A DNA stretch of 25,260 nt, from the NCBI GenBank assembly GCA_003537645.1, contig DPRM01000072.1, positions 29,966-55,225 on the forward strand, in the 5' to 3' direction. A program made the position numbers and the translations under genes. Positions within the stretch are counted from its first letter, which is position 1; each line of letters opens with the position of its first letter. Below, piece after piece: positions 7,273 through 13,921 of this stretch. The DNA comes from Prolixibacteraceae bacterium (GTDB lineage Bacteria > Bacteroidota > Bacteroidia > Bacteroidales > Prolixibacteraceae). The notes under the pieces were generated by a model. That model was not told the origin of the DNA and did not search any database. It saw only the letters and a list, made by a program, of their open reading frames with translations.

Positions 7273-7863
7273 ATGAAAAAGTCCATTTTTTTAGCACTGG
7301 CTTGTTTTTTTGCATTTAGCATTACTGGCCAATTGATTGCACAGAATTCTTCGGAAGCGATTCAAAAAACCAAGACAAAAAGTAACCAATCTAACGACCG
7401 GGCTTCTTCTGAAAAAGACGAATCGTTAAAGGTAAAAATCAGGCAAACTGCAAACGGTTGCGACATCGTGTTTAACCAAGCCATTGTTAGCCCCAGAGAT
7501 GCCGCGAGCGGGTTACCTACCGGAAAGAGACAACACAAACCGGTTGTATTTAGCAAAGAATACGACAAAACCTCACCAGTATTAGCCAAGAGTGCAACAG
7601 GCATGGGAGCCGGCAAAGTATCGATGAGTGATTTGAGTGTAACTTTTACCTCGAAAGGCCGGACACAAAAACTTCCGGTAATTAACAACGAATTTACTCT
7701 TCCTGATGGCACAGACCAGGATTGTGATTTGGTGGTTTCCTGGAGCTGGGGCGTCTCTAATTCAGGAAGTCCGGCAAGGAGTGAAATCGCGTTTTCGCTG
7801 AGTATTGTCGAAGGCGCTTGTATGGCTATCAAAACGAAAGGAACCGGAGCCGCTCATAATTAA
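7273..7863 (+). CDS. Secreted protein with Hcp-like motifs
   Basis: Exported protein of 196 residues. The signal peptide (core IFLALACFFAFSI, cleavage near LIAQ) is followed by a Ser/Lys/Asn-rich linker to about residue 50. The segment SPRDAASGLPTGKRQHKP (73-90) followed by KEYDKTSPVL (95-104) resembles the conserved strand and helix of type VI secretion tube protein Hcp families. GAGKVSMSDLSVT (112-124) and WSWGVSNSGS (157-166) also recall Hcp segments, but in a different order. Classical Hcp is cytoplasmic and has no Sec signal, and no other type VI gene lies nearby, so a secreted Hcp-fold protein fits better than a true tube subunit. Cysteines at 63, 151 and 183 could pair. It is first of three genes, 2 bp before the next. 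Confidence 0.7.
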   Translation: MKKSIFLALACFFAFSITGQLIAQNSSEAIQKTKTKSNQSNDRASSEKDESLKVKIRQTANGCDIVFNQAIVSPRDAASGLPTGKRQHKPVVFSKEYDKTSPVLAKSATGMGAGKVSMSDLSVTFTSKGRTQKLPVINNEFTLPDGTDQDCDLVVSWSWGVSNSGSPARSEIAFSLSIVEGACMAIKTKGTGAAHN

Positions 7864-7865
7864 TT

Positions 7866-8768
7866 ATGAAATCCAACTTTCATTGGCTTCTTCTGGCTTT
7901 CGCCTTTGCATTTCATGCGAATGTTTTTGCTTTGGTTTCTTCTGAAAAAAACATTTCAGAGAGCGATTCGTTGAAAGACACGAAAACCAAAAGGGTTGTA
8001 AAATTTAACATACGTCCAAGTGTTGGATTAACCTTTGGCGATTCGAATATTGACGGCGAAAGGAAAACCAATCTACAATGGCTGGCAACAGTGAATTCCG
8101 ATTTCACCTTCATCAGCCCGGGATTTGACTTAAGTTCGACCTTGTTTATGCAATATGGGCAAAGCAAATCTGAAGATCAGGAAGCCGTAAAATTACAGGA
8201 TGCCTTCATTTTATCTGTCACTCCATCCATCCCGCTGATAAAACTTCCACCGATCAGGTTGTTTTTAGAAACCACTGCAGAAACGAACCTCGGCAAAGGT
8301 TTCATTAATGAGAATCCAACAACTTTTCTGGATCCTCTATTTCTGTATCAAACGCTGTTTGTTGGGCAAAAGCACTACTCTTTTCAGAAAGAAGACAAAA
8401 CAACCTGGGAGTTGACTTATGGAGCCGGATATGCGTTTCAGCAAACATTGAATAAGAATTTCGAAATTGTGCATGATCTTGACGGTAATAATTCCAGTTT
8501 TGAATCTGGATTTAGCGGCATAATCGAATTCAATGTAAACTCGCAAATTACAGAATCAATCAGTTTTGTGCTGAACGCCAAAGCAGTAGCGTTATCGAGA
8601 GAAAATTTCTTTCAGGATTTTGACTCAAGCCGAAGATCGGTTCTGGTGCGGTCGGGCTTATTCATTAATAAAGTTGGGATTGAATACAATTACCACCAGG
8701 TTCACGACCTCAATTTATCTGAAAATGCAATGGTCGATCAATCGATCATGCTTACGATTAGTTTTTAA
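7866..8768 (+). CDS. Probable outer-membrane beta-barrel protein
   Basis: I do not recognise a named family. The 300-residue product begins with a signal peptide (WLLLAFAFAFHANVFAL) and a short charged linker. From about residue 45 it shows repeated amphipathic strands, for example VKFNIRPSVGLTFG, FDLSSTLFMQYGQ and SISFVLNAKAVAL, with polar turns. It ends in the aromatic-terminated strand SIMLTISF, the usual C-terminal signature of barrels folded by BamA. The ATG is 2 bp after the preceding stop, so the two are translationally close and likely act together. A role as anchor or channel for the secreted protein before it is an inference from order only. Confidence 0.72.
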   Translation: MKSNFHWLLLAFAFAFHANVFALVSSEKNISESDSLKDTKTKRVVKFNIRPSVGLTFGDSNIDGERKTNLQWLATVNSDFTFISPGFDLSSTLFMQYGQSKSEDQEAVKLQDAFILSVTPSIPLIKLPPIRLFLETTAETNLGKGFINENPTTFLDPLFLYQTLFVGQKHYSFQKEDKTTWELTYGAGYAFQQTLNKNFEIVHDLDGNNSSFESGFSGIIEFNVNSQITESISFVLNAKAVALSRENFFQDFDSSRRSVLVRSGLFINKVGIEYNYHQVHDLNLSENAMVDQSIMLTISF

Positions 8769-8811
8769 GGAAACTTAAATTGTTCATTAAACCCATTTTA
8801 TCTACACATTT

Positions 8812-9288
8812 ATGAAAGCAAAAATCAGATTATCAATCATTTCCACGTTTCTTTTTGCTGCGTTACTTGTAAATGGACAGGAGCCGCAAAAATCTGAAAC
8901 TACTTCATCAGGTTCAGGAACAAAGGCACAGGATCACAATTCAACCCGAAGCAATAAAACTGCAAGTTCAGTTGCTCCCGACAATAATCCTGAAGGAGAT
9001 GATAAAAATACACCAAAAGCGAACCACAACTCTGTCCGAAGTAACAAGTCCACCGCAGTCGATCAGGGGAAAAGCGAGAGTAGTAGCAAGAAGGGATATG
9101 ATTACTACAAAGCGCAATCGGAAATGCATAACAAAGCGCAGGATCATAATTCATCCCGAAGCAATAAAACAGCCAGTAAAGTTGCTGAAGATTCGGGCGC
9201 TGGAGAAGGCAATTCCAAGTCAATTGACGATAAAACTGATAAAAGCCCGGCAGCCAGGGGAACGAAGCCAAAACCTAAAATTCAGTAA
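8812..9288 (+). CDS. Small secreted repeat protein, function unknown
   Basis: Signal peptide (LSIISTFLFAALLVNGQ, cleavage near residue 22) followed by about 135 very polar residues rich in Ser, Asn, Lys, Asp and lacking Cys and Trp. Three copies of a unit stand at residues 38-57, 69-85 and 108-127: the first and third read KAQDHNS(T/S)RSNKTAS with V-A-(P/E)-D following, and the middle one is shorter (KANHNSVRSNKS). A GYDYYKAQSEMH segment precedes the third copy. The protein is probably disordered, or folds on a partner or a ligand. It is the third gene after the Hcp-like and barrel genes, 43 bp from the latter, and has its own terminator. No function can be assigned. Confidence 0.8.
   Translation: MKAKIRLSIISTFLFAALLVNGQEPQKSETTSSGSGTKAQDHNSTRSNKTASSVAPDNNPEGDDKNTPKANHNSVRSNKSTAVDQGKSESSSKKGYDYYKAQSEMHNKAQDHNSSRSNKTASKVAEDSGAGEGNSKSIDDKTDKSPAARGTKPKPKIQ
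8923..9192 (+). repeat. Three diverged coding repeats inside the small secreted protein
   Basis: Units start at about 8923, 9016 and 9133. The first and third share near-identical DNA (AAAGCGCAGGATCA-like start, CGAAGCAATAAAAC), while the middle is more diverged and lacks the QD pair. This suggests an old internal duplication kept by selection on the protein. Confidence 0.75.
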
Positions 9289-9295
9289 CGAACAG

Positions 9296-9325
9296 AAACC
9301 ACCGAAATCCGGTGGTTTTTTTTTA
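9296..9325 (+). terminator. Intrinsic terminator of the secreted-protein operon
   Basis: AAACCACCG (9296-9304) pairs perfectly with CGGTGGTTT (9310-9318) around a 5-nt loop and continues into a run of T. It lies 8 bp after the stop of the repeat protein. Confidence 0.92.
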
Positions 9326-9518
9326 TTAATTGATTTGCTTGTTTTTCCTGAAGTGTAGAATTGCCGTAATTATTTGCATGAGAGATATTCAATTGCCTGA
9401 AAATAAACGGATATTCCTCAAAAGCATGTTTATAATCATATACCTGCCACAAATTTTCTTTCTAACTTTAATAGACATTTACTGCATAGCCTTTAATCGT
9501 ACCTAAAAATATAGAATT

Positions 9519-11786
9519 ATGGCTAAACTAACCAAAGAAGACGCCCTGCGCTACCATGCAGAAGGACGTCCCGGTAAACTGGAAGTGATCACAACAAAAC
9601 CCCACAGCACCCAACGCGACCTTTCATTGGCCTATTCGCCCGGAGTGGCCCATCCCTGTCTGGAAATTGAAAAGAACTTTGAAGATATCTACAAATATAC
9701 TTCAAAAGGGAACCTTGTTGCAGTAATTTCTAACGGAACAGCAGTACTCGGATTGGGCGATATTGGCGCCGGAGCTGGCAAACCAGTAATGGAAGGCAAA
9801 GGTTTTCTGTTCAAAATTTTTGCTGATATCGATGTTTTCGATATCGAAGTGGAAACAAAAGATATCAACCAGTTTGTTGATACGGTGAAAAATATCGCGG
9901 TAACCTTCGGTGGAATTAACCTTGAAGATATTAAAGCGCCGGAATGTTTTGAGATTGAGGAAAGGTTAAAAAATGAAATTCAAATACCACTGATGCACGA
10001 CGATCAGCATGGGACAGCCATTATTTGTTCGGCAGGAATAATTAATGCGCTCGAGCTCGCCGGAAAGAAAATCGGGAATGCAAAAATTGTGATGAATGGT
10101 GCCGGTGCGGCAGCAATCGCGTGCGCGAAGCTGATTGTTTCGCTTGGTGCAAAGAAAGAAAATATGGTTATGCTCGATTCAAAAGGGGCAATCCGATACG
10201 ATCGGAACGACCTCAATAAATATAAAATGGTATTTGTTACCAATCGGGATGTATCGACTTTGGAAGATGCGATGAAAGACGCTGATATTTTCCTTGGCTT
10301 ATCGAAGGCCAACGTAGTTTCAAAAGAAATGGTGAAATCGATGGCCAGGAATCCTATCATATTTGCAATGGCCAATCCCGATCCTGAAATATCCTACGAT
10401 GAAGCCATGTCGGTTCGCGACGACCTGATCATGGCAACCGGACGCTCCGATTATCCGAATCAGGTAAACAATGTGCTCGGATTCCCTTACATTTTCAGAG
10501 GTGCGCTCGATGTACGGGCTACATGTATTAATGAGGAAATGAAACTGGCCGCTGTTTATGCACTTGCCAGGCTTGCCAAAGAAGTTGTTCCTGAAACTGT
10601 TAGCAAAGCATACAATGTTACAAACCTAATTTTCGGGAAGGAATATATTATCCCGAAACCGCTCGACCCGCGACTTATTACTACGGTTGCGCCTGCGGTT
10701 GCCAAAGCTGCTATCGAAAGCGGTGTCGCCCGCAGGCCGATTGCCGACTGGGACCAATACAAACTTGAACTGAGCCAACGACTTGGATTAGATAACCAGT
10801 TGCTTCATGGCATTGTGATTAAAGCGAAACAAAATCCGAAGAAGATAGTATTTGCCGAAGGTAACAACCCGAAGATACTAAGAGCTGCAAACGAAGTTTT
10901 ACACGACGGTATCGCCTTTCCGGTCCTGTTGGGAAATGAGGCAGAGATTAAACAGTTGATTGCCGATAACCATCTCGATTTAAAGAACGTTCCTATCATT
11001 GATCCACATTCGGTTGAAACCGAAAAAATACGTAAATCTTTTGCTGATTTAATCTGGCAAAAGCGTCAGCGCAAAGGACTTACCCTGGAAGAAGCTTATG
11101 AGCTGACTTTCAACCGCAATTATTATGGCATCATGATGGTTGACACTGGATTAGCCGATGCAATGATATCAGGAATTACAAGTCATTATGGTGATGTGAT
11201 GAGTCCTGCACTGAAATTAATCGGACCGAAACCCGGCATTAACCATATTTCGAGCATGTATGTAGTAATGACCAAGCGTGGGCCCCTTTTCTTTGCCGAT
11301 ACCACCGTCAACCTCGATCCGGATGTTCAAACATTAATCGAAACTACTTTACTGACCGCCGAAGAAGTTAAAAAGTTCAATATTGAACCAGTGATCGCGA
11401 TGGTATCGTACTCAAATTTTGGTTCCGTAAAATCGTCAGAACATACCCGAAACCTTAACAGAGTGCGACAAACAATAGAATTTCTGCATCAAAACCATCC
11501 TGAGTTAGTTGTTGATGGCGAGATTCAGATGAACTTTGCACTCAATAAAGAATTGCGAAGTCAAAAATTTCCGTTTACCCGTTTAGAAAACCGGGATGTG
11601 AATACGTTCATTTTCCCCAATCTTACTTCAGGAAACATTGCCTACAAGCTGATGCAGGAAATTGGCGGAGCCGAAGTAGTAGGCCCGATTCTGATGGGTA
11701 TGAAAAAACCGGTACATGTTGTGCCAATAGAATGTTCGGTACGCGAAATCGTTAACATGACAACCATTGCTGTTGTAGATGCTTAA
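9519..11786 (+). CDS. maeB: NADP-dependent malic enzyme with C-terminal phosphotransacetylase-like domain
   Basis: Oxidative decarboxylation of malate to pyruvate with NAD(P)H production, in the cytoplasm. The malic domain (about 1-165) has YSPGV with Y39 and GKPVMEGK with K94, the catalytic Tyr/Lys pair, and the metal-site segment HDDQHGTA. A Rossmann domain follows with NGAGAAAIACAKL near 192. From about residue 428 a phosphate acetyl/butyryl transferase-like domain begins, as in E. coli MaeB; in that family it is regulatory rather than a working transacetylase. The length of 755 matches the hybrid class (about 760). It stands alone between terminators. A -7-like TAACTTTA lies at 9463-9470, without a clear -33 element. 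The 160 bp before the gene hold nothing else recognised. Confidence 0.95.
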   Translation: MAKLTKEDALRYHAEGRPGKLEVITTKPHSTQRDLSLAYSPGVAHPCLEIEKNFEDIYKYTSKGNLVAVISNGTAVLGLGDIGAGAGKPVMEGKGFLFKIFADIDVFDIEVETKDINQFVDTVKNIAVTFGGINLEDIKAPECFEIEERLKNEIQIPLMHDDQHGTAIICSAGIINALELAGKKIGNAKIVMNGAGAAAIACAKLIVSLGAKKENMVMLDSKGAIRYDRNDLNKYKMVFVTNRDVSTLEDAMKDADIFLGLSKANVVSKEMVKSMARNPIIFAMANPDPEISYDEAMSVRDDLIMATGRSDYPNQVNNVLGFPYIFRGALDVRATCINEEMKLAAVYALARLAKEVVPETVSKAYNVTNLIFGKEYIIPKPLDPRLITTVAPAVAKAAIESGVARRPIADWDQYKLELSQRLGLDNQLLHGIVIKAKQNPKKIVFAEGNNPKILRAANEVLHDGIAFPVLLGNEAEIKQLIADNHLDLKNVPIIDPHSVETEKIRKSFADLIWQKRQRKGLTLEEAYELTFNRNYYGIMMVDTGLADAMISGITSHYGDVMSPALKLIGPKPGINHISSMYVVMTKRGPLFFADTTVNLDPDVQTLIETTLLTAEEVKKFNIEPVIAMVSYSNFGSVKSSEHTRNLNRVRQTIEFLHQNHPELVVDGEIQMNFALNKELRSQKFPFTRLENRDVNTFIFPNLTSGNIAYKLMQEIGGAEVVGPILMGMKKPVHVVPIECSVREIVNMTTIAVVDA

Positions 11787-11845
11787 TAATCAGGCTTAAT
11801 TTGTTCCCACGTTTTGGCAAAATTTCCTTCCTTCCAATCAAAGAA

Positions 11846-11879
11846 AAAGCCCTTGTAACCAACTGATTACAAGGGCTTT
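11846..11879. terminator. Bidirectional terminator between malic enzyme and tRNA-Leu
   Basis: A perfect 13-bp stem, AAAGCCCTTGTAA with TTACAAGGGCTTT, closes an 8-nt loop. On the minus strand it runs into TTTTTCTTTG, 9 bp beyond the tRNA 3' end. On the plus strand it runs into TTTGATTTTTG and closes maeB 59 bp after its stop. Confidence 0.88.
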
Positions 11880-11887
11880 GATTTTTG

Positions 11888-11971
11888 TACCCGGAGCCGG
11901 AATCGAACCGGCACGATATTGCTATCACTGGATTTTGAGTCCAGCGCGTCTACCAATTCCGCCATCCGGGC
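11888..11971 (-). tRNA. tRNA-Leu (anticodon CAA)
   Basis: Read on the minus strand, the acceptor arm GCCCGGA pairs with TCCGGGT (last pair G-U). The D-arm contains GGTAGACGC. The anticodon arm is CTGGA-CTCAAAA-TCCAG, giving anticodon CAA, which reads UUG. A long variable arm (TGATAGCAATATCGTG) marks it as class II, and the T-arm has GGTTCGATTCC. CCA is not encoded after the discriminator A. A good promoter lies 18 bp before the 5' end and an intrinsic terminator follows. It is a single tRNA, not part of a cluster, and I see no integrated element beside it. Confidence 0.96.
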
Positions 11972-11988
11972 TTGTGGTAAACCGGCTG

Positions 11989-12018
11989 CAAAAATAATGG
12001 AAAAATCCTTTGAACAAA
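11989..12018 (-). promoter_or_regulatory. Bacteroidota-type promoter of tRNA-Leu
   Basis: On the minus strand TTTG (12018-12015) is followed after 18 bp by TATTTTTG (11996-11989), an exact TAnnTTTG box. It ends 17 bp before the tRNA 5' end. This is the clearest promoter in the window and supports the phylum assignment. Confidence 0.8.
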
Positions 12019-12024
12019 GGATTT
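12003..12024. repeat. 10-bp inverted repeat overlapping the tRNA-Leu -33 box
   Basis: AAATCCTTTG and CAAAGGATTT are exact reverse complements around AA. The right arm contains the -33 TTTG (as CAAA). It could be an operator or a chance palindrome in AT-rich DNA. Confidence 0.5.
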
Positions 12025-12106
12025 CTTTTAAAATTTCGACATTTTCTTTTTCATCGGCAAACAAACAGAAGAATGGCCGTTTAACGAGCGATTTTTAAAA
12101 TTTTTA

Positions 12107-12114
12107 TACCTTTA
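12107..12114 (+). promoter_or_regulatory. Possible -7 box for the FecI/FecR operon
   Basis: TACCTTTA differs from TAnnTTTG only in the last base and lies 38 bp before the sigma ATG. I see no -33 TTG at the proper distance, so support is weak. The rest of the 366-bp gap between maeB and the sigma gene holds the terminator, tRNA, tRNA promoter and inverted repeat listed here. Confidence 0.3.
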
Positions 12115-12152
12115 GCCGAATTCTCAAAATCGCCGCAAAAAGCGGAGAATAT

Positions 12153-12752
12153 ATGAACCTGACCGACGATAAAGAACTGTATTTAAGGCTTAAAGAAGGA
12201 GACGAGCTAGCATTTAAAGCTTTGTTTCAAAAATACTATTCATCGATGTGCCATTTTGCCCGTCAATTTCTGAACGACACTGAAATGGCTGAAGAAGCCG
12301 TACAGGAACTGTTTGTACGTATTTGGGAAAAGCGCTCAAGGCTGAATATCGAAACCTCCGTTAAACATTATTTCTTCAGATCGGTACGCAATCATTGCCT
12401 GAACCAGATCCAACATCAGAAAATAAAGCAGCAATACGCCTCCAGGATAAAGGAATTGTCGGTTCAGGAAATTGATTCTGATCAAAATTACATTGAAGTC
12501 GATCTGCTTGAACGTATTGAGAAAAGCATTGATTCGCTACCTGCAAAACGACAGGAAATTTTTAGACTAAGCCGCGAGCAGGGCCTGAAATATAAAGAAA
12601 TTGCCGAGGAACTTAATATCTCAATCAAGACCGTTGAAGCACAAATGGGTTTGGCATTGAAACATTTACGCGACGAATTAAAGGATTATAAGAATCATCT
12701 GATGTCGTTGTTTCTGCTTTTTAAGAATTCGCGAAAGTCAAGTAAGGGTTAA
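12153..12752 (+). CDS. FecI-type ECF sigma factor (Bacteroides expansion family)
   Basis: Sigma-70 family regulator of 199 residues. Region 2 spans about 24-90: FKALFQKYYSSMCHFARQF, EMAEEAVQELFVRIWEK and YFFRSVRNHCLN. Region 4 spans about 133-182: LPAKRQEIFRLSREQGLKYKEIAEELNISIKTVEAQM forms the helix-turn-helix. This pattern is that of the Bacteroidota expansion family 1, which usually works with a FecR anti-sigma and an adjacent SusC-type transporter. Here the FecR gene follows after 12 bp, but no transporter does; exported STN-domain proteins come instead. It would direct transcription of the adjacent genes when FecR releases it. Confidence 0.94.
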   Translation: MNLTDDKELYLRLKEGDELAFKALFQKYYSSMCHFARQFLNDTEMAEEAVQELFVRIWEKRSRLNIETSVKHYFFRSVRNHCLNQIQHQKIKQQYASRIKELSVQEIDSDQNYIEVDLLERIEKSIDSLPAKRQEIFRLSREQGLKYKEIAEELNISIKTVEAQMGLALKHLRDELKDYKNHLMSLFLLFKNSRKSSKG

Positions 12753-12764
12753 ACCAGCACTTCA

Positions 12765-13811
12765 ATGTCATATAGGCGTATGGAAGAAAATCACAACATA
12801 GAAGACGAAAAGTGGGCATTACTGGCCATGTCAATTTACGATGATGACATGCAGCTAACTGCCGAAGAAAAAAATAAAATTGCAGAAGAATTGCTATCCG
12901 GGCATAACGAGAAGGAGCAACTTCAACAGATAGCAAAAAAAGTTGATACCTATTTTGAATTAAAAAAATACCCTTCTGAAAATGCCTGGGAGAAAGTTCA
13001 GGATAGAATTCACAGAAAACCTGAAAGTAAAACAATCCTTTTCCGAAGGTTTATTTCAAATCCTTTGATGCGAATTGCAGCAGCAATATTGGTGGCCGCG
13101 TTACTTTCCGTGGCCGGATACGAAACTTTTTTCAACCAGAATGCTACTGTAAGGCAACTCGAAATTTCATCAACCGGTCAGCAAATAAACTCTTTTACAC
13201 TACCCGACGGAACATTGGTGAGTCTTAACAGCAATACGCGCCTGAAATACCCCAAAAAATTCGGCAAAAAAACGCGCGAAGTAACAATTGAAGGTGAAGC
13301 TTTTTTCGAAGTCAAACCAAATAAAAATAAACCTTTTATCATTCATGCCGGAAATGCACAAATTAAAGTTCTTGGTACCAGCTTTAATGTAAGTGCCTAT
13401 CCGAGTGCACGACTGGTTGAAGTGATTGTTGAAACTGGCAAAGTGCAGGTTTTAAACACGATGACTGTAACTAAACAAAACGATGAACTGATCCTGACTC
13501 CCGGCGAAAAGGGAACCCTGATTTACTCTAGCAATGCATTGCTGAAAACAACCAATCAGGATCCTAATTTTATGGCCTGGAAAACCCGCAACCTGACATT
13601 CAGGGCGACTTCGCTCGGCGAAGTAATTGACAATCTTGAAAAAGTTTACAAAGTAAACATCCGCTTAGACGATCCAAACCTAAGCGGGCTTCTGCTAACT
13701 GCCCAGTTTAACGATTATTCGCTCGGTTTTATCCTGAAAGTAATAGAAACAACTTTCAAGATAGAAGCGCAACTAATTGACGGGCAGTATATTTTAAAGG
13801 CGAAATCCTAA
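12765..13811 (+). CDS. FecR-family anti-sigma factor with STN-like C-terminal domain
   Basis: Inner-membrane regulator of the FecI-type sigma just before it. The cytoplasmic N-terminus (about 1-95) binds sigma in this family. One transmembrane helix spans about 101-118 (LMRIAAAILVAALLSVAG). The periplasmic FecR domain spans about 140-235 (FTLPDGTLVSLNSNTRL, EGEAFFEV, VLGTSFNVSAY). The C-terminal domain, about 275-346, is of the DUF4974/STN-like type (FRATSLGEVIDNLEKVYKVN, FILKVIETTFKIEAQ). The same type of domain is found at the N-terminus of the next two proteins. The start is uncertain: the Met at 12780 is equally plausible. It is 348 residues from the first Met. Confidence 0.93.
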   Translation: MSYRRMEENHNIEDEKWALLAMSIYDDDMQLTAEEKNKIAEELLSGHNEKEQLQQIAKKVDTYFELKKYPSENAWEKVQDRIHRKPESKTILFRRFISNPLMRIAAAILVAALLSVAGYETFFNQNATVRQLEISSTGQQINSFTLPDGTLVSLNSNTRLKYPKKFGKKTREVTIEGEAFFEVKPNKNKPFIIHAGNAQIKVLGTSFNVSAYPSARLVEVIVETGKVQVLNTMTVTKQNDELILTPGEKGTLIYSSNALLKTTNQDPNFMAWKTRNLTFRATSLGEVIDNLEKVYKVNIRLDDPNLSGLLLTAQFNDYSLGFILKVIETTFKIEAQLIDGQYILKAKS

Positions 13812-13921
13812 TTTTCGGTAACTCATTAGCCATGAAATGAGCATGATAGAGAAACACCAATTCAGGTGTGAATAAGTACCATGCAAATTCCATGTGACGA
13901 TTGAAAAAAAATTATCATCAC

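Noticed and set aside
8873..9358. 161-codon frame over the repeat protein in another reading frame
   Set aside because: It has no signal or domain and arises from the repetitive, stop-poor DNA of the true gene, which has a signal peptide and is followed by a terminator.
11867..12064. Open frame on the minus strand across the tRNA (65 codons, with MAELVDALDSKSSDSN)
   Set aside because: It is the well-known false reading of a tRNA-Leu gene; the tRNA fold explains the sequence completely.
13850..13880. Small inverted repeat ACACC/GGTGT before the STN-protease gene
   Set aside because: Only five pairs and no T tract; too weak to call a terminator or operator.
13901..13921. TTG start seven codons upstream for the STN-protease
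   Set aside because: The ATG at 13922 begins a clean signal peptide; the added residues (KKNYHH) would precede it without purpose.
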